From a virus, in IMG/VR virus record IMGVR_UViG_3300042521_002634, positions 34,427-98,426 of that record: a DNA stretch of 64,000 bases; one strand, given 5' to 3'. Of this stretch, positions 54,875-64,000 are shown piece by piece. Numbering within the stretch: the stretch's first letter is position 1; each line of letters starts with the position of its first letter. The notes beneath the pieces were generated by a model. The model had not been told where the DNA came from, ran no database searches, and saw only the letters and a program-made list of their open reading frames with translations. Position numbers and translations under genes: made by a program.

Positions 54875-55465
54875 TTACGGCGCTGTTGTAGTTGTTGACG
54901 CTTTGCAAACCCGCCAATTGCAAGGGTTCCACGGCTCAAAGCCTGAAAGATTATAAAGAACTAGGCCAGCCTTCAAGTTCGTCAACGGGTCAAGCAATGG
55001 TTCTTGGGTGCAGATGTTCATCTGTCGGCAGACCGCAGCCCACTTGTTTCTTGACAGGTCATAGTTGACGCCGTTGATCTGTAGTAGTCCTGTGTCGGAG
55101 CGATGATTCCATTCGGAGACGCCTGTGATGTTGCAGTTCTTATCCACCATGTCTCCACCGCGTCTGTTCGGGCAACCGCCAGATTCACGCAACACGATTT
55201 GGGTTAATTTGTCGATGGTGTGATCAGGCCAACCTGCCTGCTTGGCAAGTGACGGTAGCCAGGACACATTGCCATGAGCAAATTTTATTTGTTTAGGCGC
55301 GTCAAGCCTCTCATGACTTACCCATTCTTCACTGAATTTGCCCGTTTTTCTATTGGTTTCAAAGGCTTTTTCAACGCGGTGATCGTCAGCTTTTTCTAGA
55401 TTCTGCGCAGTTGTTGGTCCAAGTATTCCGCTAAGAAATAACAAAATAGCACCAATTGTTTTCAT
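54875..55465 (-). CDS. Exported lysozyme/transglycosylase-like protein
   Basis: A 196-residue protein with a signal peptide (residues 4-20), a charged linker, and a lysozyme-like domain with E94 in VLRESGG and GLLQIN at 126-131. Several Cys may form disulfides. C-terminus TTTTAP. Similar in layout to the protein at 15051. Convergent with the lysis genes across the terminator. Confidence 0.8.
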   Translation of the reverse strand: MKTIGAILLFLSGILGPTTAQNLEKADDHRVEKAFETNRKTGKFSEEWVSHERLDAPKQIKFAHGNVSWLPSLAKQAGWPDHTIDKLTQIVLRESGGCPNRRGGDMVDKNCNITGVSEWNHRSDTGLLQINGVNYDLSRNKWAAVCRQMNICTQEPLLDPLTNLKAGLVLYNLSGFEPWNPCNWRVCKASTTTTAP

Positions 55466-55594
55466 GTTGTCAGTCTCCTAGGGTATGTGCCTCTAGTACG
55501 GGCTGTAGTTATATTTTATCGCCTATTTACCTTACATAGTACGCGCGAATTTTACAGCCCTAAAAATATGGACTAAAGGTTTAGATAGTGCTTC

Positions 55595-55933
55595 TCAAGT
55601 ACGCTTATAGTCGTCTTCGTAGCGAACGATGTCGTCTTCTTCAAGATACTTTCCTAGTTGCACTTCGACAATAGTCATTCCACTGTCGCTTGTAGCTTTC
55701 GCTCTATGTCTAGTTTCAGGTGCTATCGCGAACATAGCGCCTGGGTACATCGCGAAGACTGCATCATCTAGTTCAAGTTTTCCTAGTCCTTCAGCAACAG
55801 TCCAGTACTCAGTCCTGCGTTGATGAGACTGCAGGCTTATGCGGTGATCTTTGGCTATCCAAAGTTTTTTAACCTTTATTCCGTAAGTTTCACTTAAAAC
55901 TTCGTAGTGTCCCCAAGGGCGTTCTTCTTTCAT
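55595..55933 (-). CDS. Cupin of mannose-6-phosphate isomerase type II kind
   Basis: A 112-residue cupin beginning MKEERPWGHYEVLSETYG, then ISLQSHQRRTEYWTVAEG and ETRHRAKATSD, which matches the C-terminal isomerase half of ManC/AlgA (RPWG, SLQ-H, H-R-A). The metal-binding His and Glu residues are present. Likely an isomerase in sugar-nucleotide synthesis; see the nucleotidyltransferase at 56679. Confidence 0.8.
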   Translation of the reverse strand: MKEERPWGHYEVLSETYGIKVKKLWIAKDHRISLQSHQRRTEYWTVAEGLGKLELDDAVFAMYPGAMFAIAPETRHRAKATSDSGMTIVEVQLGKYLEEDDIVRYEDDYKRT

Positions 55934-56022
55934 TTAGCCATATTATACAAAGCTTTAAGCAAAAAACAATACTTAAGTTTAATGGTAAAGTACCTTAGTA
56001 CCTTCGCGTAAAGGAATTTATA

Positions 56023-56376
56023 ATGACTGCAGGGATTCTTAATTTAACTATTGAACAAGGAACTACGTACTCGCAGCGGCTAACGTGGAAAATTGACTCT
56101 AATGCAGTCAACCTCACTGGATACACAGCACGAATGAAAGTTAGAGCCGTCAATCGTCGCGACAGAGAGCCTCTAATTTCACTTACCAGCTCAGCGGGAG
56201 GCGGCATCACTCTTGGCGGATCTGCTGGCACAATTGACATAGCGATTAGCGCTGCTTCAACTGCTTCATTGGTGCCAGCAAAATATACTTACGATCTTGA
56301 ATTAGTTTCGTCAGGTGGCGTCGTTACACGACTTGTCAAAGGAACAGTTACTGTTGCGGCAGAAGTGACATACTAA
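56023..56376 (+). CDS. Putative tail-associated beta-structured protein
   Basis: A 117-residue protein (MTAGILNLTIEQGTTYSQRL ...) with alternating strands and a GGGITLGGSAGTIDIAIS segment. The layout resembles N-terminal domains of phage tail-fibre or baseplate proteins. It overlaps the next gene (TAATG). Leader AAAGGAATTTATA. Confidence 0.65.
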   Translation: MTAGILNLTIEQGTTYSQRLTWKIDSNAVNLTGYTARMKVRAVNRRDREPLISLTSSAGGGITLGGSAGTIDIAISAASTASLVPAKYTYDLELVSSGGVVTRLVKGTVTVAAEVTY

Positions 56377-56630
56377 TGTCAAGTGTTGTTTACGTTGATA
56401 AAAGTAACACTACAGTTACAGTTGAAGAAACAACTGTAGTTGTCGAGACGACTACTTCTACTACTGAAGTAGTTGTTTCTAACCTTCAAGGACCACAAGG
56501 CATTCAAGGTCCTACCGGTCCTACTGGTCCTACTGGTCCTTCTGTGACTGGTGCGTCAGGGACATTTACATCTTCAAATGGGAAAACAGTCACAGTTACA
56601 AATGGAGTAATTACAAGTATTGTCCCTTAA
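56376..56630 (+). CDS. Small collagen-like protein
   Basis: An 84-residue protein with a Thr/Val-rich N-terminus (TTVVVETTTSTTEVVV), a short Gly-Pro-rich run (GPQGIQGPTGPTGPTGP) and a beta C-terminus. Likely a short fibre segment. Coupled to the preceding gene. Confidence 0.75.
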   Translation: MSSVVYVDKSNTTVTVEETTVVVETTTSTTEVVVSNLQGPQGIQGPTGPTGPTGPSVTGASGTFTSSNGKTVTVTNGVITSIVP

Positions 56631-56678
56631 TCGTCAGTAACTTTTAAGACAACTTAGGCCAATGCCTGCAGAGGAAAA

Positions 56679-57311
56679 ATGACAACTAACAACAGAGTGT
56701 TGATACTTGCTGCTGGCGACGGTTCTCGCTGGGGAAACTACAAAGGCACAGCAAAGCACTTTGTCAGCGTTGACGGTGAAAAACTTTTGCACAAAACGTG
56801 CAAGCAATTTCTTAAGTATACTTCGGACGTGTACGTAGTTGGAAAGTCTGAAGAGTACTTTTATCATGGAACAAAGTTGTATATTCCACCTCACGACCCC
56901 AGCTGGGGAGATTTTGCAAAGTATCGATCATCAAGAGAACTATGGTCCTCTGGCAGGACAACTCTTGCATTTGGAGATGTCTACTACTCAGACAGCGCAG
57001 TAGAAACAATTATGACAACTTCTGGAAAAATAATGTGGTTTCTTCGTCATAATCATTCAACTATTACTGGCGGACGACCAGAGATTTTTACACTTGCGTT
57101 TGATGACTCAGCGCACGCGCTGATCGATAGTCACCTCGACGCTCTTATTAAAGGAAATGTTCCTCCGCCAGGAGCGTGGAGAACTTACAGAAGCATGGTT
57201 AGACCTAACTATCACGACAATAAAATTCACACGGTTATTGACGACGAAACAACTGACTTTGACTTTCCATATGACTTAGATAACTTTGAAAGTTTGAGAT
57301 TAAATTTGTAA
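56679..57311 (+). CDS. Sugar-nucleotidyltransferase-like protein
   Basis: A 210-residue GT-A fold protein. N-terminal nucleotide-binding motif LILAAGDGSRWGNYKG, then KHFVSVDGEKLLHKT, and a metal-binding region FGDVYYSDSA. Resembles the pyrophosphorylase half of ManC or MobA-like transferases. With the cupin at 55595 it could make an activated sugar for surface or tail glycosylation. Confidence 0.78.
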   Translation: MTTNNRVLILAAGDGSRWGNYKGTAKHFVSVDGEKLLHKTCKQFLKYTSDVYVVGKSEEYFYHGTKLYIPPHDPSWGDFAKYRSSRELWSSGRTTLAFGDVYYSDSAVETIMTTSGKIMWFLRHNHSTITGGRPEIFTLAFDDSAHALIDSHLDALIKGNVPPPGAWRTYRSMVRPNYHDNKIHTVIDDETTDFDFPYDLDNFESLRLNL

Positions 57312-57314
57312 ATA

Positions 57315-57355
57315 GAACCGGGCTGGCAGTCTCTCTCAGGCCGCCAACCCGGTTC
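57315..57355. terminator. Terminator hairpin between convergent genes
   Basis: GAACCGGG / CCCGGTTC arms with GCTGGC / GCCAAC-type inner pairing. It separates the nucleotidyltransferase from the leftward primase gene. Confidence 0.6.
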
Positions 57356-57358
57356 TTA

Positions 57359-57386
57359 TTGGCGCCGCTCTCTCCCAAAGCGCCAA
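57359..57386 (-). terminator. Second hairpin after the primase gene
   Basis: TTGGCGC / GCGCCAA stem around 14 bases, adjacent to the previous hairpin and directly downstream of the primase stop. Confidence 0.5.
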
Positions 57387-57391
57387 ATCTG

Positions 57392-60037
57392 TTATCTAGC
57401 AAACCGTGCTGCAACGCTCCAATCAACTTCGCCAGTTTGAACTACACGAGGTACAAGTTGGCGATGCATGATCTGCGCTCGTGATCCTACGCCGTTAATT
57501 TCAATACCACGCTCGCTAAGCTTGCGTTGAAACGCAATTTGTGTCATTGGCTTTTCACCTCGCTCGTCACTCCACAGACGGTACACAGAGTACAGTGACT
57601 TAACAGGGGTTGCTGTTCCTTCAGACTCTTTAGTTTCTTCAGTCAAGAAAAAGCCGATACGGTCTTCATTTTTTCTATAGACTTCTGCTGCGGCGCTTAC
57701 AACATTACACCAGCCAAGCGAGTCACGAGATGAAGAATTAAGTACCTTAATCGCGCCTTCAACTGCCCACGACAGAACAGCAGGCAGCGCGCCTTCAGGA
57801 TCAAAAATATAGTGCTTAAGGCCAGGATCAGGGTTTTCAGGAACGTTGAGCATTGGAATTGGCCGAATACGTCGCCACATCGCATCATCACTAATAATTG
57901 GCCGGTGATTAGTTGTTACCCACAATTTAGCGCGTGACTGAAACGTAAATGGTTTTTCACCAGGCGAACGCGCTGAGATCTCAGATGAACCAGTCAGCTT
58001 TTTAACTGAGTTTTCTTTCATGCGCTCGTTGTCTGGAAGTTCGTCAACCCACACAAGACGACGACCTCTAAGCTCAGCCCAGTGATACAAATCTGCTCCG
58101 CTGGCGTGACCGTCTCCTTGAGCAAGAATACTAGAGTCTAACGGCCAAGCGTACTGTTGAGTGCCCATAGCCTTGACAAGCGCTTCTACTAGCGTGTTTT
58201 TTCCAGACCCTGAAGGCCCGTAAACTAAAAACATAACATCATGAGTTCGAAGACCAGTCAGCGAGTAACCAGCTGCGCGTTGAATCCACTCTTGATATTC
58301 TTTGTCTCCGTTGGTAGCGAACTCGATGAATTGCTCCCAGCGTACGTTGCGAATACCTGGATTGTACGACACAGGCGCACGACGAGTTATGTAAAGGTCA
58401 GGCCGACCTTTCAATAGTTCACCGGTGCGTAAATCAACTACTCCATTCAAAACTCCAAGCAAGTGCTCATCGGAGTCCCAGTTTTCTACACCTACCAAAA
58501 TTCTCGGATCGGACGTCGCGTTTTCAATTGACCCGGTAAGCCGTGCGTTTGATTTTGCCTGCTGCGCCCACTTAATCACCTCTGACTGCTTATCTGCATC
58601 GTCAAGGTAGTGAACTACTTCGCTGGCAATAATGGGCGCGACTTTTTTAGCAAGTTCGCGCATTTCCAAATTTTCAACATCTGGCTTCCAATATCCGCCG
58701 TCCCAATGAAACCAACCAAGCCCTGGAGTGTACCGAACTGCTGCGCCAAAAGAATCAATAAGTCTTCTACCGTTTCCAGTGTCTGTCAATGTTCGTTTAC
58801 CCGGTTCACCACCTTCGTCTTCACCAAGCGCGTCTGGGTCTTTTGGAACGTCAATATTAGACAGTCTGCTTGCATCAGCAAGTGAATCGCCATCTTCAAC
58901 TGATGACATTACAGTTCCGCCAATAGTGCCGGGCAGATTACTTTGCTGCGAGTAAGCAGCGTACGCTTGCTTTGACTCAGCTTCAAACGCAGCTTGTGTC
59001 GCGGTTTCTTGCGGTGATCGTTTCAATGCTGCGCGCGACTCTTCTTGTGATTTCACGGCCCACTCATTTAGTCCTGGCCATATTTTTTCAGTTCTTGGGT
59101 TGTCAAGAACAAATTGAATTGCACGACGCACGTGCATTAACAGTCCGCCTGGACCTTCAAGCTCTAGAGGCGGTCGAACTTTTTCTGCGTTAAAGCGAAT
59201 CATCATCGTCTCAACAGCAAGTTTTCCTGCTTCTGTATTTACAGGAAACTTATTTGCCAATGCACATGTCATTGCGTATATATCGACTGCTCTTGATCCT
59301 TCATCAATACCATCGCGCAAAAACTTGTCAATATCAATTCTTTCGCCTGCAAAGTCAAGCTCTCCTAGAAATGACCAATCGCCTTCTCCAACGTTTGTTG
59401 CAGACTTACGCCCTCGTTTACGCAGCGCAGACAGCAGCTCTTCGGGCGCGGTTGCAATTTCAATTTCCCACGGCGCCTTGCCTTTTACCCACTCATAGCA
59501 CACTCCTGAGAAGTGACGTGACGGCGCTATTAGCACATATCCATTGTGCTTAATGTCTATTCCGTCAAGACCAGATTTCTTTAAGTTTCCGACCAGTGAC
59601 TCAGACTCGTCGCACTTGTAGAATAAATGGCGTCCTCTAGACACACGACCATTGTACGTGTATTCGCCGGTGATCGCTTCAACAGTTGGCGGAAGCGCTC
59701 CTTCAACCAGCGCTTCAAATTTTTCAAACGAGTCTGGGCCGCCCGCTCTTGGGTCGATATCTATTACAAAAAAGCCGCTAGGTCGACAGTATACGCTGAC
59801 GTTAGTTTCAGGTGTTTGTTCCCACCAGCGAGTAACTACTGCTAGATCACTAGTTGCTTGAACGTTCCATTCAGTTACACTAGGGTGCTTACCTACGTCC
59901 TTGGGTTCTGCGTGAACGCTTCCGCACGTGCACTTACCGTTTACAATGCCATAGCACGGTAAAATACGCCAGCCCATGTTTGCGTACCAAGACGCAGCTG
60001 GTCCAAGTCTATCGGTTGCAGATTCCCATGCCGTCAT
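57392..60037 (-). CDS. Primase-polymerase/SF3 helicase
   Basis: An 881-residue replication protein. N-terminal AEP/Prim-Pol domain: GWRILPCYGIVNGKCTCG, then FFVIDIDPRAGG with D93/D95 and RGRHLFYK. The middle has a D5_N-like region. The SF3 helicase has Walker A GPSGSGKNT near residue 610, Walker B in RLVWVDELPD and sensor-type KLWVTTNHRPII. It likely primes and unwinds phage DNA; it is the only replication initiator-like enzyme in the window. Start ATG follows AAAGGTAATTA. Confidence 0.92.
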   Translation of the reverse strand: MTAWESATDRLGPAASWYANMGWRILPCYGIVNGKCTCGSVHAEPKDVGKHPSVTEWNVQATSDLAVVTRWWEQTPETNVSVYCRPSGFFVIDIDPRAGGPDSFEKFEALVEGALPPTVEAITGEYTYNGRVSRGRHLFYKCDESESLVGNLKKSGLDGIDIKHNGYVLIAPSRHFSGVCYEWVKGKAPWEIEIATAPEELLSALRKRGRKSATNVGEGDWSFLGELDFAGERIDIDKFLRDGIDEGSRAVDIYAMTCALANKFPVNTEAGKLAVETMMIRFNAEKVRPPLELEGPGGLLMHVRRAIQFVLDNPRTEKIWPGLNEWAVKSQEESRAALKRSPQETATQAAFEAESKQAYAAYSQQSNLPGTIGGTVMSSVEDGDSLADASRLSNIDVPKDPDALGEDEGGEPGKRTLTDTGNGRRLIDSFGAAVRYTPGLGWFHWDGGYWKPDVENLEMRELAKKVAPIIASEVVHYLDDADKQSEVIKWAQQAKSNARLTGSIENATSDPRILVGVENWDSDEHLLGVLNGVVDLRTGELLKGRPDLYITRRAPVSYNPGIRNVRWEQFIEFATNGDKEYQEWIQRAAGYSLTGLRTHDVMFLVYGPSGSGKNTLVEALVKAMGTQQYAWPLDSSILAQGDGHASGADLYHWAELRGRRLVWVDELPDNERMKENSVKKLTGSSEISARSPGEKPFTFQSRAKLWVTTNHRPIISDDAMWRRIRPIPMLNVPENPDPGLKHYIFDPEGALPAVLSWAVEGAIKVLNSSSRDSLGWCNVVSAAAEVYRKNEDRIGFFLTEETKESEGTATPVKSLYSVYRLWSDERGEKPMTQIAFQRKLSERGIEINGVGSRAQIMHRQLVPRVVQTGEVDWSVAARFAR

Positions 60038-60227
60038 TAATTACCTTTGAGAGAGATGTTTACAAAAGTTAGTATTGCCACTATACTACATAAAAGTCAT
60101 CGCAAGTGACACTATTAAATAAAACTTAAAAATTCTTTGAATAACAGTTTAGAATCGTGATAAGGATTACACCAGTGTGATATAGTACACATATAAGTAT
60201 ATACTCCTAAGACGATTGGAGACTCCA
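60038..60227. promoter_or_regulatory. Divergent promoter region of the primase and phosphoesterase units
   Basis: AT-rich 190-base interval with a TAGTAT-type box for the leftward primase and TATAGT/TATACT boxes near 60180-60205 for the rightward unit. No ORF. The TTCCAGAG element is absent. Confidence 0.5.
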
Positions 60228-60476
60228 GTGGGCGATTTATTTAATGAAATAAAGAACAGCGCAGTCGGGCAAGGAAAAAAGTCGCGCATAGCCGTGATTC
60301 TAAGTACACTGTCAAAAGAAGAACAAAAAGATCTACTAGCGGCGCTAGACGATCACTCAATACCAGCGTCAAACATTTCACGAGCGATGTCCAAGCGAGG
60401 GCACAAACTTGCAATAAACGTGATTAGCCGCTACCGTCGCGGAGAATTGGTGACCAAGGTCGATGAGTCTCGCTGA
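60228..60476 (+). CDS. Small DNA-binding-like protein
   Basis: An 82-residue protein with a GTG start at 60228, chosen because GGAG lies six bases before it (a TTG at 60216 is an alternative). The C-terminal half (NISRAMSKRGHKLAINVISR, then YRRGELV) looks like a small HTH as in transposase/regulator proteins. It overlaps the phosphoesterase gene by 14 bases. Confidence 0.7.
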   Translation: MGDLFNEIKNSAVGQGKKSRIAVILSTLSKEEQKDLLAALDDHSIPASNISRAMSKRGHKLAINVISRYRRGELVTKVDESR

Positions 60477-61461
60477 CGATATTCGCAAAGAAGACGAAGT
60501 CACCGAGCTGAGAGCCGCGCTAAAGCGCGCGCAGCAAGCCGAGTACAAGGCAAAGCGAAAAGCAGATGACTTAGTAGAAGCAGTCTTAGTTGCAGCTAAA
60601 GATGCCGCACTCGCCGTCGGCAATGGCAAGAAAGTGCCGCACTCTGTACCGCCAAAAGATCCAAGAAAAATAAAGCCAGAAGTTGCGTTAGTGCATGCCA
60701 CTGATTGGCAAAATGGTAAGAAAACGGTTACTTACGGCCTTAAGACGTGCAGTGCTCGTATGGAGCAATTCACTCAAAAAGTTCTCGAGCTCACTACGCT
60801 TCAACGCACTCATCATCCAGTGCGTGAGTGTACTCTTATGTTTGGCGGAGACATGGTTGAAGGCATCACGATATTTCCAGGTCAAGCGTGGGAAGTTGAA
60901 GCTCATCTATTTGAGCAACTATTTGAGACAGTCAAGATCGAAGAAACAATGGTCAGAACGTTTGCAGACTTCTTTGAAAAAGTAAACGTAGTCTGCGAGT
61001 ACGGCAACCACGGCCGCCTCGGCCGCAAAGGTGAAATGCCTGGCAACGACAACATCGACGCGATCTCTTACAGAATAGCTATGGACAGAACAAAAGATCT
61101 AAAAAACGTCACATGGCAAATGTCTCCTGACTGGTATCAAATAGTACAAATAGGTGCGTACAGAGCGTTGCTAGTTCATGGTGACGAGACAAAATCATTT
61201 GGCAGTATCATGAGAAAAGCAAATGCTTGGGCGACTGGTGTAATTGAAGAGTTCAAAGACGTATACATGGGTCATTGGCACACTCCAACAACACTCACTA
61301 TGTCAAATGGTGGAAGAGTATTTATTTCTGGCTCGCCAGAGTCTCACAACGAGTACGCAAGAGAAGTAGTCGGCGCGATTGGCCGACCATCTCAGCGGCT
61401 GCATTTTATAGATCCAGTCAAAGGTAGAGTGACTGCTGAGTACACAGTTTGGTTAGATTAG
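60463..61461 (+). CDS. Calcineurin-like metallophosphoesterase
   Basis: A 332-residue enzyme. N-terminal coiled coil (about 1-45), then metal-binding motifs MFGGDMVEG, EYGNHGRLGRKGE, LLVHGDET and YMGHWHTPT in order. The family hydrolyses phosphomono- or diesters; in phages it may process nucleic acid ends. ATG 60463 overlaps the upstream gene. Confidence 0.87.
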   Translation: MSLADDIRKEDEVTELRAALKRAQQAEYKAKRKADDLVEAVLVAAKDAALAVGNGKKVPHSVPPKDPRKIKPEVALVHATDWQNGKKTVTYGLKTCSARMEQFTQKVLELTTLQRTHHPVRECTLMFGGDMVEGITIFPGQAWEVEAHLFEQLFETVKIEETMVRTFADFFEKVNVVCEYGNHGRLGRKGEMPGNDNIDAISYRIAMDRTKDLKNVTWQMSPDWYQIVQIGAYRALLVHGDETKSFGSIMRKANAWATGVIEEFKDVYMGHWHTPTTLTMSNGGRVFISGSPESHNEYAREVVGAIGRPSQRLHFIDPVKGRVTAEYTVWLD

Positions 61462-61519
61462 CGGAGAATAGGCCAAGATAGTATCTTCACATCGGCACGG
61501 CTGAAAGTGAAGGTAACAA

Positions 61520-61924
61520 ATGGCAAAGTCAAGAAAAGATAAGCCAGAAGAGCATAGTCACCTTGAGCTTACCAAAGCATTTTTTGAGCAATTTGTTGAA
61601 AGTGAAATAGAGTCAGATCTGCAAAGAGTAGGCGTAGTTTGGGCTGGAATTTTAGGCATCGACAAACCAATTTCTGCTTCAACAGTTTCTGCATTACTAA
61701 GTTCGTACGATTTAGTTCTTGCAACTGCTTTAGTTGAGTCTGAAAACCATTGGGCTAGGGCAGCGGCGTTTGCGGTAATGGGTAGCAAGGCTGAACCTGA
61801 AAAACAAGAAGAAAAGCTGGAAATTGAAGGCAAAAGTGAGAAAAGAACAATTGAGCCTATAATTGGCTTTAGGCCATCTTTTGAACCAAATAACGAAAAA
61901 AATCTAACAGTTTTTAAGCGATAG
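61520..61924 (+). CDS. Hypothetical protein
   Basis: A 134-residue protein (MAKSRKDKPEEHSHLELTKA ...) with a helical, acidic N-terminal two-thirds and a charged C-terminus (KAEPEKQEEKLEIEGKSEKR). No family recognised. Follows the phosphoesterase gene with a GAAGGTAACAA leader. Confidence 0.75.
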   Translation: MAKSRKDKPEEHSHLELTKAFFEQFVESEIESDLQRVGVVWAGILGIDKPISASTVSALLSSYDLVLATALVESENHWARAAAFAVMGSKAEPEKQEEKLEIEGKSEKRTIEPIIGFRPSFEPNNEKNLTVFKR

Positions 61925-62022
61925 ATAAAAAACAGCTACAAAATGAGATGATACTATGTCAATTAGTTTTGTGCTGCGCAACAGCACAATACTTTTCATT
62001 TCGCGCCTTGAATGGAGTATGA

Positions 62023-64000
<1,978 letters not shown>

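Noticed and set aside
54768-54956. A 62-codon plus-strand frame starting MQAPHTDLSD, preceded by an AGAAGGAGATA sequence.
   Set aside because: It runs through a strong intrinsic terminator and into the antisense of the lysozyme-like gene.

Overview
The window is a stretch of a large tailed-phage genome (or a very similar prophage) that infects an actinobacterium. The phage origin is shown by a large terminase, a portal, a giant head-associated protein, endolysin-type peptidases, holin-like proteins and a collagen-like tail fibre. The actinobacterial host is inferred from two WhiB-type Fe-S regulators, a DUF3039 protein, a proteasome-beta/HslV-like protein, frequent GTG starts, probable leaderless genes and a secreted protein with poly-Thr linkers of the kind common in freshwater Actinobacteria. 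The AT content is moderate for that phylum. The exact host cannot be read from the sequence.

Layout. From 0 to 15.6 kb, all but one gene read leftward and form the packaging/head module: terminase large subunit, a peptidoglycan-binding-domain protein, an HTH protein, a DUF1360 membrane protein, portal, a DUF5824 head protein, a 2586-residue head-associated protein with kinase-like and ADP-ribosyltransferase-like segments, and two further genes that run off the left edge. From 15.6 to 34.8 kb lies a dense array of small, mostly unknown leftward genes, almost all in units of one to three genes. Each unit has its own promoter of a single type, TTCCAGAG-N4-TATAAT, and often a GC-rich hairpin after it. 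I locate 31 such sites. The element follows gene orientation: the three rightward genes in the zone carry it on the plus strand. Recognisable genes here are WhiB, a subtilase with two small membrane proteins, a proteasome-like protease, a VWA/HExxH protein with its MoxR-type ATPase, winged-helix and zinc-binding proteins, and DUF6011. From 34.8 to 39 kb come a CHAP/peptidoglycan-binding protein, a terminase-small-like protein, a probable holin, a tRNA-Thr, an anomalous tRNA-like gene and a glycosyltransferase.

At 39.0-39.7 kb transcription diverges around a gene-free segment containing a long imperfect palindrome and short repeats, a candidate origin or control region. To its right are a 1309-residue secreted beta-helix/repeat protein, a two-HTH protein and a clavaminate-synthase-like Fe(II)/2-oxoglutarate oxygenase. 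Next, leftward, are a second WhiB, ferredoxin, a staphylococcal-nuclease-like enzyme, small membrane and lipoproteins, a GT61-type glycosyltransferase, a radical SAM/SPASM enzyme, an adenosylcobalamin-dependent ribonucleotide reductase, a DUF3039 protein and an Fpg/Nei glycosylase. Then come lysis genes, a cupin and a nucleotidyltransferase resembling the two halves of ManC, a primase-polymerase/SF3 helicase, a calcineurin-like phosphoesterase, and a collagen-like fibre gene that leaves the window open at its right end.

The gene content suggests a lytic-style phage that makes its own nucleotides, remodels the host surface, and runs its middle region through a uniform regulon of many small promoters. 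The regulon, the leaderless starts within it, a dispersed bipartite repeat that also occurs inside genes, and the anomalous tRNA are the most unusual features.
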